Assembly (NCBI RefSeq): GCF_028748185.1 | Contig: NZ_CP118164.1 | Coordinates: forward strand, 5,419,814 to 5,483,813 | Direction of reading: 5' to 3' | From: Bremerella sp. P1 | GTDB taxonomy: Bacteria; Planctomycetota; Planctomycetia; Pirellulales; Pirellulaceae | DNA: 64,000 nt | Shown here: positions 44,553 through 53,181 of the stretch, in pieces | Numbering within the stretch: the first letter of the stretch is position 1 | Layout of the letters: each line of letters begins with the position of its first letter | Notes under the pieces: model-generated | What the model saw: the letters and a program-made list of their open reading frames with translations, nothing else | Databases searched by the model: none | What the model was told of the DNA's origin: nothing | Made by a program: the position numbers and the translations under genes

Positions 44553-44766
44553 GCAACTTGTGCCGCTAATCCTAACTATTATTGTGGAAACGGGAAAGCG
44601 ACATTTGACAGCATTCTTGCCGCAAGCATAGCCGCGAGGAGAATTCCCTATCTCTGGTTCGGTATGGCACTACGGACGAAACGCCTTTGGGGTTCGCAGG
44701 CGCCAGGCAATAGACTATCATCGCCAAGTTATCCACATCCGCTATCAATGCCGTCAGAGCTGCATT

Positions 44767-45837
44767 TTGGTTTCTCCATCAAGCCCAGATTGCCCCGATG
44801 ACACGCCTGCCAAGGGTGCGAAGGTGTGGAAGTCGCGCGCGATGAACGCAATTCAGATCATTGTGATGGTTCTGGTTGCCTGGGGGATTTGGCGAAATAT
44901 CGAAAAAGCGATCGCCCAAGTTCACGAACAAAATTTTTCTTTTGAAGAACTTCGCTGGCCCTGGATTGTTCTCGCGGGGGTTGTCTACCTGCTGGGAACC
45001 CTCCCCATGGGGCTATTCTGGTACCGGTTGATGAAGGCCATGAAGCAGGACCCACAGCTATATAGCGCTGTGCGAGCCTATTTCATTGGTCACCTCGGGA
45101 AGTACGTCCCGGGCAAGGCATTGGTCGTGGTGCTGCGAACATCGTTGGTGCAAGGCAGTAACCTGCAACGTTCGGTTGTCGCGACCGCCGTGTTCGCCGA
45201 GACGTTAACGATGGTTGCCGTGGGGGCGGTGTACGGAACGATCTTGGTCGTCATCTGGTTTTCCGAGCAGCAATTGCTTCTGTGGACGGCCGTCGGAATT
45301 GGCTTGGCCGCCAGCTTTGTCACGTTGCCGCCGGTGTTCCGCACCGTTGTCCTCTTATTAAAGGTCTCGCGGATCAATCCCGAGATTGAAGAGAAGTTAT
45401 CCGGGCTGAGCTACGGGACCATGGCCTGGGGGTGGGGCGCGAACATCATCGGATGGACCTTACTATGTAGTAGTCTGTACGCGACGATGGTCAGCATTCC
45501 CGAAGCCGATGCCCAAATGGCGGGTGGCCTGACGGTGTTTCCGTTATTGGCCGCCACGGTTTGCCTGGCGATGGTGGTTGGTTTCGTAACGCCCATTCCC
45601 GGTGGTATGGGCGTTCGTGAATATGTGATTATGGAAATGATGGCCCCGGTCTTTGGTCCGGTGGTCGCCGTGGTGTCGGCCGTATTGTTGCGGGTGGCAT
45701 GGCTTTTGGCAGAAGTGGCGTTGGCGATTATCCTATATGCCATTCCCGTCCCCGAGCCTGCCACCGACGATACAACTTCGGAGTCCACTTCTTCCGAAGA
45801 AAACTCGTCCACCGATCCCGCCCAAAACCCTGCATAA
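44767..45837 (+). CDS. Flippase-like integral membrane protein (UPF0104/LPG synthase TM family)
   Basis: A 356-residue protein with about eight membrane segments of the lysylphosphatidylglycerol synthase/UPF0104 type. GHLGKYVPGKALVVVLRTSL and FVTPIPGGMGVREYVI are the two conserved family stretches. Such proteins are thought to move polyprenyl-linked or aminoacyl lipids across the membrane. The start is unsure: TTG 44767 is the longest, GTG 44824 has AAGGG upstream with good spacing, and ATG 44842 starts the first membrane helix. A Ser/Glu/Thr tail ends the protein. The GT2 gene starts 26 bases after its stop. Confidence 0.85.
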   Translation: MVSPSSPDCPDDTPAKGAKVWKSRAMNAIQIIVMVLVAWGIWRNIEKAIAQVHEQNFSFEELRWPWIVLAGVVYLLGTLPMGLFWYRLMKAMKQDPQLYSAVRAYFIGHLGKYVPGKALVVVLRTSLVQGSNLQRSVVATAVFAETLTMVAVGAVYGTILVVIWFSEQQLLLWTAVGIGLAASFVTLPPVFRTVVLLLKVSRINPEIEEKLSGLSYGTMAWGWGANIIGWTLLCSSLYATMVSIPEADAQMAGGLTVFPLLAATVCLAMVVGFVTPIPGGMGVREYVIMEMMAPVFGPVVAVVSAVLLRVAWLLAEVALAIILYAIPVPEPATDDTTSESTSSEENSSTDPAQNPA

Positions 45838-45862
45838 CGAGTATGCGTGGAAAGTGAAGCAA

Positions 45863-46831
45863 ATGAAGCTCTCCCTGGTGATCCCCGTCTACAACGAAGA
45901 CGAGAGTCTCGAAAAACTACACGAAGAAATCTGCGAAGTCGTCACGGCCAACAACTACGACGTCGAGATCATCTTTATCGACGACGGCTCGAAGGATGAA
46001 TCATGGAATGTTGTCTCGAAGTTGGTCGAGAAAGACGCACGCATTCGTGGGCTCAAGTTTCGTCGCAACTTCGGCAAAGCGGCCGGCCTGGATGCTGGGT
46101 TTCAGGAAGCCCAAGGGGATGTGATCATCACCATGGATGCCGACCTGCAAGACGATCCGCAGGAGATTCCACGCTTCCTGGAACAACTCGACGCCGGCTA
46201 CGATGTGGTCAGCGGTTGGAAGCAAGTGCGACATGACCCATGGCATAAGGTCGGACCTTCGCGCGTCTTCAACTGGATGGTCAGCACGCTTACGGGTGTC
46301 AAGTTGCACGATCATAACTGTGGCATGAAGTGCTACCGCGGTGAGATCTTCGACGAGGTTCGCCTGTATGGCGAGCTTCATCGTTTTGTGCCGGTGCTGG
46401 CCGCGGCCCACGGCTGGAAGGTCGGCGAGATTGTGATCAATCACCGAGCCCGGCAGTTCGGCCACTCGAAGTACGGTGTGCGCCGCTTCCTGAAGGGGTT
46501 CCTCGATCTAACGACCGTAGCGTTCATCACCGGCTATGGTCAACGTCCGCAGCACCTCTTGGGTGGCATCGGCTTGTTGTTCTTTGCCCTGGGGTTCCTG
46601 GGGTTGTTCGGGCTCTCGGGCTGGTGGGTCGTCGATCGACTGGTAGGGGCGGAAGAACCGATCGAACTGCACAAGCGAGCCATCTTCTACTATTCCATCG
46701 TCTCGCTCCTGCTGGGCACGCAGTTTGTCACCGTGGGCTTGTTGGCCGAAATCATTCGTTCGGCGATGGCTCCGCAGACCAAGTCGTACTTCATCTCGCA
46801 GAAGGTAGGCGTGCGTGACGAAGCCAACTAG
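45863..46831 (+). CDS. Polyprenyl-phosphate glycosyltransferase, GT2 family
   Basis: A 322-residue GT2 enzyme of the DPM1/GtrB/ArnC type, which transfers a sugar from a nucleotide donor to polyprenyl phosphate. MKLSLVIPVYNEDESLEKLH opens the GT-A fold, IIFIDDGSKDES and ITMDADLQDDPQEI hold the metal and donor sites, and VINHRARQFGHSKYG is the typical acceptor-side motif. Two C-terminal membrane helices follow. ATG 45863 is chosen over an open upstream frame that overlaps the flippase gene; GTG 45854 is possible. The last 17 bases overlap the next gene. Confidence 0.93.
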   Translation: MKLSLVIPVYNEDESLEKLHEEICEVVTANNYDVEIIFIDDGSKDESWNVVSKLVEKDARIRGLKFRRNFGKAAGLDAGFQEAQGDVIITMDADLQDDPQEIPRFLEQLDAGYDVVSGWKQVRHDPWHKVGPSRVFNWMVSTLTGVKLHDHNCGMKCYRGEIFDEVRLYGELHRFVPVLAAAHGWKVGEIVINHRARQFGHSKYGVRRFLKGFLDLTTVAFITGYGQRPQHLLGGIGLLFFALGFLGLFGLSGWWVVDRLVGAEEPIELHKRAIFYYSIVSLLLGTQFVTVGLLAEIIRSAMAPQTKSYFISQKVGVRDEAN

Positions 46832-48413
46832 AGTTTCCCGGAAGTCCGACAACACCTGGACCGACGCCGACCGATTGCGCTGGGCCGTTTATTGGCTACT
46901 GATCGCGGTTTGCCTGGGTAACGCGGTGGGACGCATCTTTGCCGTGACGGCGGAGCACAATCGGCATCCGTTTCTTAGTGCGAACGATCGCAGCCGCTGG
47001 GCGACCGTTCGTTCGCTGGTCGATCATCAGACGTTCGCCATCGACGAGGTGATCAAGGACCGCTACTGGGACACGATCGACAAGGTTTATCATTTAGGCC
47101 CTGATGGGAAGTACCACTACTACAGCAGCAAACCGCCGCTGATGGCCTGTGTGCTGGCCGGGGAATACTGGCTAATCAAGAATACGGTCGGCATGGAGAT
47201 CTCGGAGCATCCCTATTATGTAGGGCGTGCGATCTTGATTGTCACCAACGGGCTGCTTCTCTTCGGACTTTTGTGGGCGACGATCTGGATTGTCGAGCGG
47301 TATGCCAAGTCCGATTTTGCACGGATAGGAATTGTCGCCACAGTCGCGTTCGGGACCTTTCTCACCACGTACGCAGTCACAATCAACAATCATAGCCTGG
47401 CCGCGATGAGTGTGGCGATTGCCTTGTTCTGCGGTCTGCGAGTTTGGTGTGACGATCGAAGCGATGCCCGATATTTGGCGGGAGCGGGTTTCTTTGCTGC
47501 CTGTGCGGCAGTGAATGATCTGCCGGCGTTCAGCTTCTTCGGACTGCTTGGCTTGGCGATGCTGATCAAGCGACCGGCGGGAACGCTTCTATATGGTGTG
47601 CCTGCCGCGGCGGTGATTTTAGGAGCATCTCTGCTTACGAACTACATCGCGCACCAATCGTGGCGACCGCCGTATGCTCATCGCGCCGATGGCGAGGTCC
47701 TGGGGACGCTGGAAGAAAAAATGCATGGTGCGCTCGACAAGAACGAAGTTCCTGCTGAGCTGAAAGACGTTCTCGGGCAGCACGATATCGCGCTGAGCGA
47801 TCAGGCCGAAATCATTACCCGCGAGACAGGCAACCGGTGGGTGGTCCTGGATATGGGGATCGACCGGCGATATGCGATTCAGCGAACCGATTCGAACATC
47901 GAAGTTCGCGACTGGGACAACTGGTACGACTACGACACCAGCTACTGGAAACCAGGCGTGAAGAAGGGGGTCGACAAAGGTGAGAAGTCGATCGGCGTCT
48001 ACGCGTTTCATGTAACGCTGGGGCACCATGGGATCTTGTCGCTCACCCCGGTGTGGATTCTTTCTTTGTTGGGACTTGGCCTGTGGCTTCCGGAGAAGGG
48101 GAGTCTGCGCCAGGTTGCCGGATTCATCGTTCTGCTGACCCTGATTTGCGTCCTGTTTTATATCTTCCGACCGCTGAAAGATCGCAATTACGGCGGGATG
48201 ACCTCTGGTTTCCGCTGGGCTTTCTGGCTGATTCCCTTGTGGCTGACCGCGATGATTCCCGTATTGGATCGCTGGAAGAACGCTCGTTGGGGGCAGCTGT
48301 TGTTTGCCGTGCTGCTACTGTTTTCCGCCGTATCCGCCAGCTATTCCGCATTGAATCCATGGATCCATCCTTGGATGTACACATACATGGGTTATTTAGG
48401 GTGGATGGAGTGA
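46815..48413 (+). CDS. GT-C type membrane glycosyltransferase-like protein
   Basis: A 532-residue membrane protein with about ten helices and a large non-membrane loop (about 275-390). The N-terminal periplasmic stretch between the first helices carries YHLGPDGKYHYYSSKPPLM; the SSKPPL resembles the sugar-lipid-binding loop of GT39/GT-C enzymes. It probably uses the polyprenyl-linked sugar made by the GT2 enzyme to glycosylate a lipid or protein outside the membrane. The GTG start at 46815 overlaps the GT2 gene by 17 bases, indicating translational coupling. Confidence 0.8.
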   Translation: MTKPTRVSRKSDNTWTDADRLRWAVYWLLIAVCLGNAVGRIFAVTAEHNRHPFLSANDRSRWATVRSLVDHQTFAIDEVIKDRYWDTIDKVYHLGPDGKYHYYSSKPPLMACVLAGEYWLIKNTVGMEISEHPYYVGRAILIVTNGLLLFGLLWATIWIVERYAKSDFARIGIVATVAFGTFLTTYAVTINNHSLAAMSVAIALFCGLRVWCDDRSDARYLAGAGFFAACAAVNDLPAFSFFGLLGLAMLIKRPAGTLLYGVPAAAVILGASLLTNYIAHQSWRPPYAHRADGEVLGTLEEKMHGALDKNEVPAELKDVLGQHDIALSDQAEIITRETGNRWVVLDMGIDRRYAIQRTDSNIEVRDWDNWYDYDTSYWKPGVKKGVDKGEKSIGVYAFHVTLGHHGILSLTPVWILSLLGLGLWLPEKGSLRQVAGFIVLLTLICVLFYIFRPLKDRNYGGMTSGFRWAFWLIPLWLTAMIPVLDRWKNARWGQLLFAVLLLFSAVSASYSALNPWIHPWMYTYMGYLGWME

Positions 48414-48539
48414 GTGTCCAGCAGTCGGTGAAACTCATGTTGCATGATTCTCCGAAATCCTGAAAATACTCCCAGAAATTCCGACCCGAACCTGACCCGT
48501 TCACTTCACCCTCAGGCGTAGCGCAGGGAGGCGTGCTTG

Positions 48540-49265
48540 ATGAAGTTCCCGTACTTATCATCGTCGGCAACCGTTATCGGTTTTGCTGTTTGTCTTGGCT
48601 TGTTGACCGCTGGCTGTGGATCTTCCGATTCGGCCAATCCACCGGCTGTCAGCATCAACGATCCGGCTAGTGGCGGCACAGATACCGCTTCGCACACCGT
48701 CTCGACCGACACACCTGGCACCGCCCGAAAGCGTTCTGACTTTCGCGGCGAAGAGTTTCCTGAAGTCATCCTGACTACGACTAAGGGGGATATCCATCTG
48801 AAGCTGGACGCCAAAAAGGCTCCTGCGACGGTCGACAACTTTCTAACGAACTACATTTCGACCAATCACTACGATGGGACGATCTTTCACTATGTGCAGC
48901 CCAAGGGAATGGTCCTGGGCGGCTTGTTCGACGCTGGCATGAATCCTCGCGAAACGAAGAGCGAAATTCAGAACGAGGCCATGAACGGCCTGAAGAATAA
49001 GCGTGGCACGATCGCCATGTCGCGCGATCCCAGCTTCATTCACAGCTCCACGTGCCAGTTCTTCATCAACTGTGCCGACAACACGGCGTTCGATCACATT
49101 GGTACCGACGATTCCAGCAGCTTCGGCTACTGTGTCTTCGGCGAAGTGGTCGAAGGGATGGACGTGGTCGATGCCATTTCCAAGGTCGAAGTTCAATCGA
49201 GCGATGGGTTTGTTAATCTGCCACGTGAGCCAGTTCAGATTCTATCGGCCCAACGCGTCAAATGA
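48540..49265 (+). CDS. Cyclophilin-type peptidyl-prolyl isomerase-like lipoprotein, atypical active site
   Basis: A 241-residue protein with a lipoprotein-like signal peptide (LGLLTAGCGSS, acylated C26) and a cyclophilin domain (about 75-240) very similar to E. coli PpiB (GLKNKRGTIAMSRD, QFFINCADN, GYCVFGEVVEGMDVVD). The catalytic arginine in FHRV is Y118 here (FHYVQ), and the FMIQGG loop reads MVLGG, so isomerase activity should be low or absent. ATG 48540 is chosen; a TTG three bases upstream is in frame. Its last 24 bases overlap, tail to tail, the unknown gene on the other strand. Confidence 0.88.
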   Translation: MKFPYLSSSATVIGFAVCLGLLTAGCGSSDSANPPAVSINDPASGGTDTASHTVSTDTPGTARKRSDFRGEEFPEVILTTTKGDIHLKLDAKKAPATVDNFLTNYISTNHYDGTIFHYVQPKGMVLGGLFDAGMNPRETKSEIQNEAMNGLKNKRGTIAMSRDPSFIHSSTCQFFINCADNTAFDHIGTDDSSSFGYCVFGEVVEGMDVVDAISKVEVQSSDGFVNLPREPVQILSAQRVK

Positions 49266-49895
49266 GGTCATCGCGCCGGCTGATTGCGTCGGCGGTGTGT
49301 AAGCACTTTCCAGTGCTTCCAGTAAATGCTCGATCGTATAGTTACGCCGTCTGGGGCTTGCCTGGGCGGCGTTTTCTACGCCATGCTTCTTGAGCGTGTC
49401 TTGCAGACGCAGCGATTCGAGCGAAGGAAAAAGCGGGTCGGCGGGGACCCACGTCGTCGAGAAGCTTTCTCCCTTATCGGCAAGCCGTGTCAACTGGCGG
49501 ATCGACTGGTGCGAGCTGCACATGGCATCAATGCGTTGCAGTAGGAATGTCGGGTCTTCGGGGAATTCCAACGCTGGGTCTTGTGCGAGTTCATCGAGTA
49601 CAAAACGCGCGAAGAACTCCCGGTCGTGAGGAAAGCTGCGAACGATCTGCGTGCGGCCTGAAATGTAGATCCGCATCCCCTGCAAGGACTCCATCAGGTC
49701 GAGCACCTGGCTTTGCGTCAATAGAATTGGATTGTGGCGTGTACGGGCGTGATAGAAGTACTGCTCCACAAGGCGTTTAAGAGTCGGGAACTCAGGTCGG
49801 ACTGGCTCAGCAGGCAGTGTCGCGCAGCAGGCACCCCACAAACAAAGGGTCGTCGCGACCACACGCATCGCGTGGCTAATCTTCCGCCAGTGCAT
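49242..49895 (-). CDS. Secreted protein of unknown function
   Basis: A 217-residue protein with an N-terminal signal peptide (VVATTLCLWGACCATLPAEP) and a helical, charged mature part containing EFPTLKRLVEQYFYHARTRH. No family is recognised. GGGGGAAACC precedes the ATG. It converges on, and overlaps by 24 bases, the cyclophilin-like gene. Confidence 0.7.
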   Translation of the reverse strand: MHWRKISHAMRVVATTLCLWGACCATLPAEPVRPEFPTLKRLVEQYFYHARTRHNPILLTQSQVLDLMESLQGMRIYISGRTQIVRSFPHDREFFARFVLDELAQDPALEFPEDPTFLLQRIDAMCSSHQSIRQLTRLADKGESFSTTWVPADPLFPSLESLRLQDTLKKHGVENAAQASPRRRNYTIEHLLEALESAYTPPTQSAGAMTSFDALGR

Positions 49896-50267
49896 GGTTT
49901 CCCCCGATCCTCTTGCACGTTTCTGGCAATATTTTTTTCAAGCTGTGAACGATTTCTGCCCGCTCTCTAGAAGGGTAGGTCACGGCTTGGAGGATCGTTA
50001 GCCTGCCCCGCTAAATTGGGTCAAAAACCCCTAATCCCCGAGATATCATCCGAATCTGGTCAATTTAGAGCGAATGAGGAGGAAGAGCTGAATAGCCGTA
50101 ATTTGGGTTTAGTTTCCCTAGTAATGGCCATAAAGTGGCGTTGATATACCGTAGCTGCGTTTTTTCGGTTGATTTTCGTGAGGGTTTTCCTATACTGCTG
50201 GAACGTTATCGAGCCTGTCGTCTCTCGTTAACACTTTTCAGCAGTTGCGGTAGAAGGAGATGCCGTC
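49896..50267. other. Divergent intergenic region with a promoter
   Basis: About 370 bases without a gene. It is AT-richer than its surroundings. The promoter before the zinc-ribbon gene is listed separately; the promoter for the minus-strand unknown gene is not clear. Confidence 0.55.
50169..50196 (+). promoter_or_regulatory. Sigma-70-type promoter of the zinc-ribbon gene
   Basis: TTGATT and TATACT are separated by 16 bases, about 70 bases before the GTG start. Both boxes are close to consensus and lie in AT-rich DNA. Confidence 0.6.
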
Positions 50268-50519
50268 GTGTGTAAAGTCACGTACTTCGTCCAACCCTGC
50301 CCCACATGTGGCCGAAAGCTGCAGGTCAAGGTCGAGTATCTTGGCCTCGAAGTATCCTGTCAGCATTGCGGTGCTGGATTTATCTCGCATGATCCGGATA
50401 TGGTCGGAGCTCCACCACTCCCAAACCCGGTGGATGATGCCCTCCATAAGGCTGATGCGTTCCTCGGAAGAGGAGGTTTGTCCAATACGCACTTCCCAGC
50501 AACCTTCGGATCCAATTGA
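50268..50519 (+). CDS. Small zinc-ribbon protein
   Basis: An 83-residue protein whose N-terminal half has two CxxC pairs, CPTCGRKLQVKVEYLG and SCQHCGAGF, typical of a zinc ribbon. The C-terminal half is rich in Pro, Gly and Leu. The GTG start is well supported by AAGGAG eight bases upstream. It stands alone between a recognisable promoter and terminator, suggesting a separately regulated small protein. Zinc ribbons of this type often bind nucleic acids or ribosomes; the partner is not known. Confidence 0.8.
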   Translation: MCKVTYFVQPCPTCGRKLQVKVEYLGLEVSCQHCGAGFISHDPDMVGAPPLPNPVDDALHKADAFLGRGGLSNTHFPATFGSN

Positions 50520-50575
50520 GGCACTGCCTCGGGATTTGAGAAGGCATCGGCTTTCATGCCGACGCCGTTCGTTTT

Positions 50576-50602
50576 AGCCGCTTCGTGCGGCTTTTTCTTT
50601 TT
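50576..50602 (+). terminator. Rho-independent terminator of the zinc-ribbon gene
   Basis: A six-bp stem AGCCGC/GCGGCT with loop TTCGT is followed by TTTTCTTTTTC. A second hairpin, CTTGACGC-GTT-GCGTCAAG at 50603-50621, follows and touches the aroA stop. Confidence 0.8.
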
Positions 50603-50622
50603 CTTGACGCGTTGCGTCAAGG

Positions 50623-51900
50623 TTAGGTGCCGCAGATTTGGGCGAGGTCCTCGAAGAAGTGAGGATAGGTCTTGCTGGTACAGGCGGGGTTGAGGATCAC
50701 AACGCCTTCTTGGCGAAGTCCGACCAGGGCCAGGCTCATGGCCATTCGGTGATCATTGTAAGTTTCGATCCGAGCCGGCTGCAGCGTGCCGGGCGTGATG
50801 ATCATCCCGTCTTCCAGTTCCTCGACGGTCGCTCCTAGCTTGCGAAGCTCACACGCGAGGTCACCAATCCGGTCGGTTTCTTTGTGGCGGTTATGCGCAA
50901 CGCCGGTAATCGTGGTGGGGCCGTCGGCAAACAAGGCGACCGCGGAAAGGGTTTGAACCGTGTCGCTGATTTCGCCCATGTCGATGTTGATACCGCGGAG
51001 CTTGCCACCGGTAACGGTGATGCTGTCTGGCTGGTAGTCGACCTGGCAGCCCATCTGGGCGAGTGCTTCGCAGAAGCCGACATCCCCTTGCAGGGCATCG
51101 CGTGAAAGTCCTTCGACGGTGACCTTTCCGCCACTGACCGCGGCGGCACCCCAGAAGTAGCTTGCCGCCGAGGCATCGGGTTCGATCGCGTATTGGCACC
51201 CCTGGTAGGTTTGACCCCCAGGGATGACGAAACGAACGCAATCGTTTTCCTCAAGCGTCGCACCGAAGTCCCGCATGATTTGGGTCGTCATACGGACGTA
51301 TGGTTTGGAAACCAACTCGCCGTCGACTTGCAGTTGGACCTCGCCAGAAGCGTAGGGTGCTGCCATCAAAAGGCCGCTGAGGTACTGACTACTGATATTG
51401 CCGGCGATGGTTGCCTGGCCGCCGGGTAGGCCCTTGGCGTCGACGAGCACTGGAGGACAGGCATTATCAAACTCGGTGCGGATGTTGGCGCCCAGTTGTA
51501 TTAGAGCTTCGATCAGGTCTCCGATCGGGCGTTCTCGCATGCGGGCAATTCCGTCCAGGCGAAAGGTGCCTTGGCCGAGAGTTGCCAGCGCGGTGAGAAA
51601 CCGCATCGAGGTGCCGCTGTTGGCGATGAACATTTCCGTGTTATCGCCGTGGAACTTGCCGCCGTTTCCTTCGACCGTTAGCGTGTGGGTTTCGGGATCG
51701 TGAAGAATCGATACACCAATTCGGCGCAGGCTATCGATCATCACTTCCGTGTCTTCGCTTTCCAACGCGCCGGTTAGCGTTGATTGACCTTCGGCCAAAG
51801 CAGCGATGATCAAGGCGCGATTGGTAAGACTTTTCGAGCCAGGCGGACGAATCGATCCCGTAATGGGACCGCACGGGGTAATGGCAATTTCAGCGACCAC
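50623..51900 (-). CDS. aroA: 3-phosphoshikimate 1-carboxyvinyltransferase (EPSP synthase)
   Basis: A 425-residue EPSP synthase, the sixth step of the shikimate pathway: transfer of an enolpyruvyl group from PEP to shikimate-3-phosphate. [50 protein letters not shown], and the C-terminal [20 protein letters not shown] with [16 protein letters not shown] give the expected substrate-binding residues in order. Length fits the family (about 427 in E. coli). The GTG start at 51900 is followed by the conserved N-terminus. It is the last gene of an operon with the PQQ-propeller and HEAT-like genes (44 and 22 base gaps). Confidence 0.97.
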   Translation of the reverse strand: MVAEIAITPCGPITGSIRPPGSKSLTNRALIIAALAEGQSTLTGALESEDTEVMIDSLRRIGVSILHDPETHTLTVEGNGGKFHGDNTEMFIANSGTSMRFLTALATLGQGTFRLDGIARMRERPIGDLIEALIQLGANIRTEFDNACPPVLVDAKGLPGGQATIAGNISSQYLSGLLMAAPYASGEVQLQVDGELVSKPYVRMTTQIMRDFGATLEENDCVRFVIPGGQTYQGCQYAIEPDASAASYFWGAAAVSGGKVTVEGLSRDALQGDVGFCEALAQMGCQVDYQPDSITVTGGKLRGINIDMGEISDTVQTLSAVALFADGPTTITGVAHNRHKETDRIGDLACELRKLGATVEELEDGMIITPGTLQPARIETYNDHRMAMSLALVGLRQEGVVILNPACTSKTYPHFFEDLAQICGT

Positions 51901-51944
51901 GGTGCATCTTCAAGCAAGTGAGGAAATGAGGTATCCCCTTTAGT

Positions 51945-53159
51945 TTACTGCTTGTTGGCGATCTTCCACAGGTGGCGTTCCCCTTTGACGTACATCGCAT
52001 TTTCGCCCAAGGCTGGGGTCGCTTGGATGTTTTCACCCATGTCGATTTCCTCGACGATTTCCCCCTTCTTGCCGGATAGGTTGACCACCATGGCCAGGCC
52101 ATCGTAATTGATGGCAATTAGCTTCTGGCCCGCGATAACTGGGGTGGCCCAGAACTTACCCTTCAGACGCAAAGCCCACTCCAGATCGCCCGTTTCCGCG
52201 TCACCGCAATTCAGTACGCCGCTGCCATTGATGGTGTAAACCTTGCCATCGTGCAGGATAGGGCTCATCGACGAAGGGTTCAGCTTGTTGGCTTCCCAGA
52301 CAATCTCAGGTTTGACGCGAGGATCTTTCAAATCGAGTACGGTCAGGCCCTTCGAGACAATGAAGGCCTGATCGCCGGTAGTAAGCGACGTTGAGATCGT
52401 CGAGGCACCGCCACCCAGTTCCCAGAGAATCTCACCACTCTTGGAAGAGACGGCCGTAACGCCTTCGTTGTTCTGCAAGAGGGCAACGCTTTCGTCGCCA
52501 GTGTTGACTGACTTCAAGGCCAGGGGAGATGCCCAGTTGGCTCGTTCGGCACGAGGCAGGAACCATCTCGTCTGACCGTTTTCAGCATTGATGCCGGCGG
52601 CGAAGGAGTCGCCTTGGTTTTCAATCTGAACGACGACCGTATCGTCGAGCACAATCGGCGAACTGGCCATGCCGACGTCGTTGCCAGCCTTGGGGTGTTC
52701 GTGACCGAGGCCGCGGTACCACTTTAAGTTCCCGTCCAGGTCCAAGCAGATCAGATCGCTCGAACCGAAGAACGCGTAGACATTCTTACCGTCGCTAACG
52801 GGGCTGGGTGCGGCAGGCGTTGTCTGCGGATGACAGAAGGTTCGGCCGGTTGCCCAGAAATTGCGTTGCCATAGCTTCTTGCCATCGGCGGCGGAGTAGC
52901 ACAGCACGTGTAGTTGCTCGAGATCGGCTCCGTCGGCGGTCGTGACGATGACTTTTTCGTCAACCAGAATCGGGCTCGATGGCCCCCGGCCTGGCAGTTC
53001 GACCTTCCAGGCAATGTTGTCCCCATCCGGCGACCATCGGTCGGGCAGTACGCACGATGCGGAGGATCCGGTGGTGTCGTTGCCGCGGAACTGTCGCCAG
53101 TCGGCTACTGCGCTCGAGGCGATCGCGGCCAGGCATACGAAGCTAAGTAGAATACGCAT
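51945..53159 (-). CDS. Secreted PQQ-like beta-propeller protein
   Basis: A 404-residue protein with signal peptide (MRILLSFVCLAAIASSAVAD) and repeated beta-propeller blades with the PQQ/WD-like pattern (GKKLWQRNFW, GNLKWYRGLG, GQTRWFLPRA, GEILWELGGG). Such planctomycete proteins usually lie outside the cytoplasm and act as assembly factors or sugar/quinone-binding proteins; PQQ binding itself is not shown. It sits between a HEAT-like gene and aroA in one operon. Confidence 0.88.
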   Translation of the reverse strand: MRILLSFVCLAAIASSAVADWRQFRGNDTTGSSASCVLPDRWSPDGDNIAWKVELPGRGPSSPILVDEKVIVTTADGADLEQLHVLCYSAADGKKLWQRNFWATGRTFCHPQTTPAAPSPVSDGKNVYAFFGSSDLICLDLDGNLKWYRGLGHEHPKAGNDVGMASSPIVLDDTVVVQIENQGDSFAAGINAENGQTRWFLPRAERANWASPLALKSVNTGDESVALLQNNEGVTAVSSKSGEILWELGGGASTISTSLTTGDQAFIVSKGLTVLDLKDPRVKPEIVWEANKLNPSSMSPILHDGKVYTINGSGVLNCGDAETGDLEWALRLKGKFWATPVIAGQKLIAINYDGLAMVVNLSGKKGEIVEEIDMGENIQATPALGENAMYVKGERHLWKIANKQ

Positions 53160-53181
53160 AGGTCGTTTTTCGCACTAGAGG

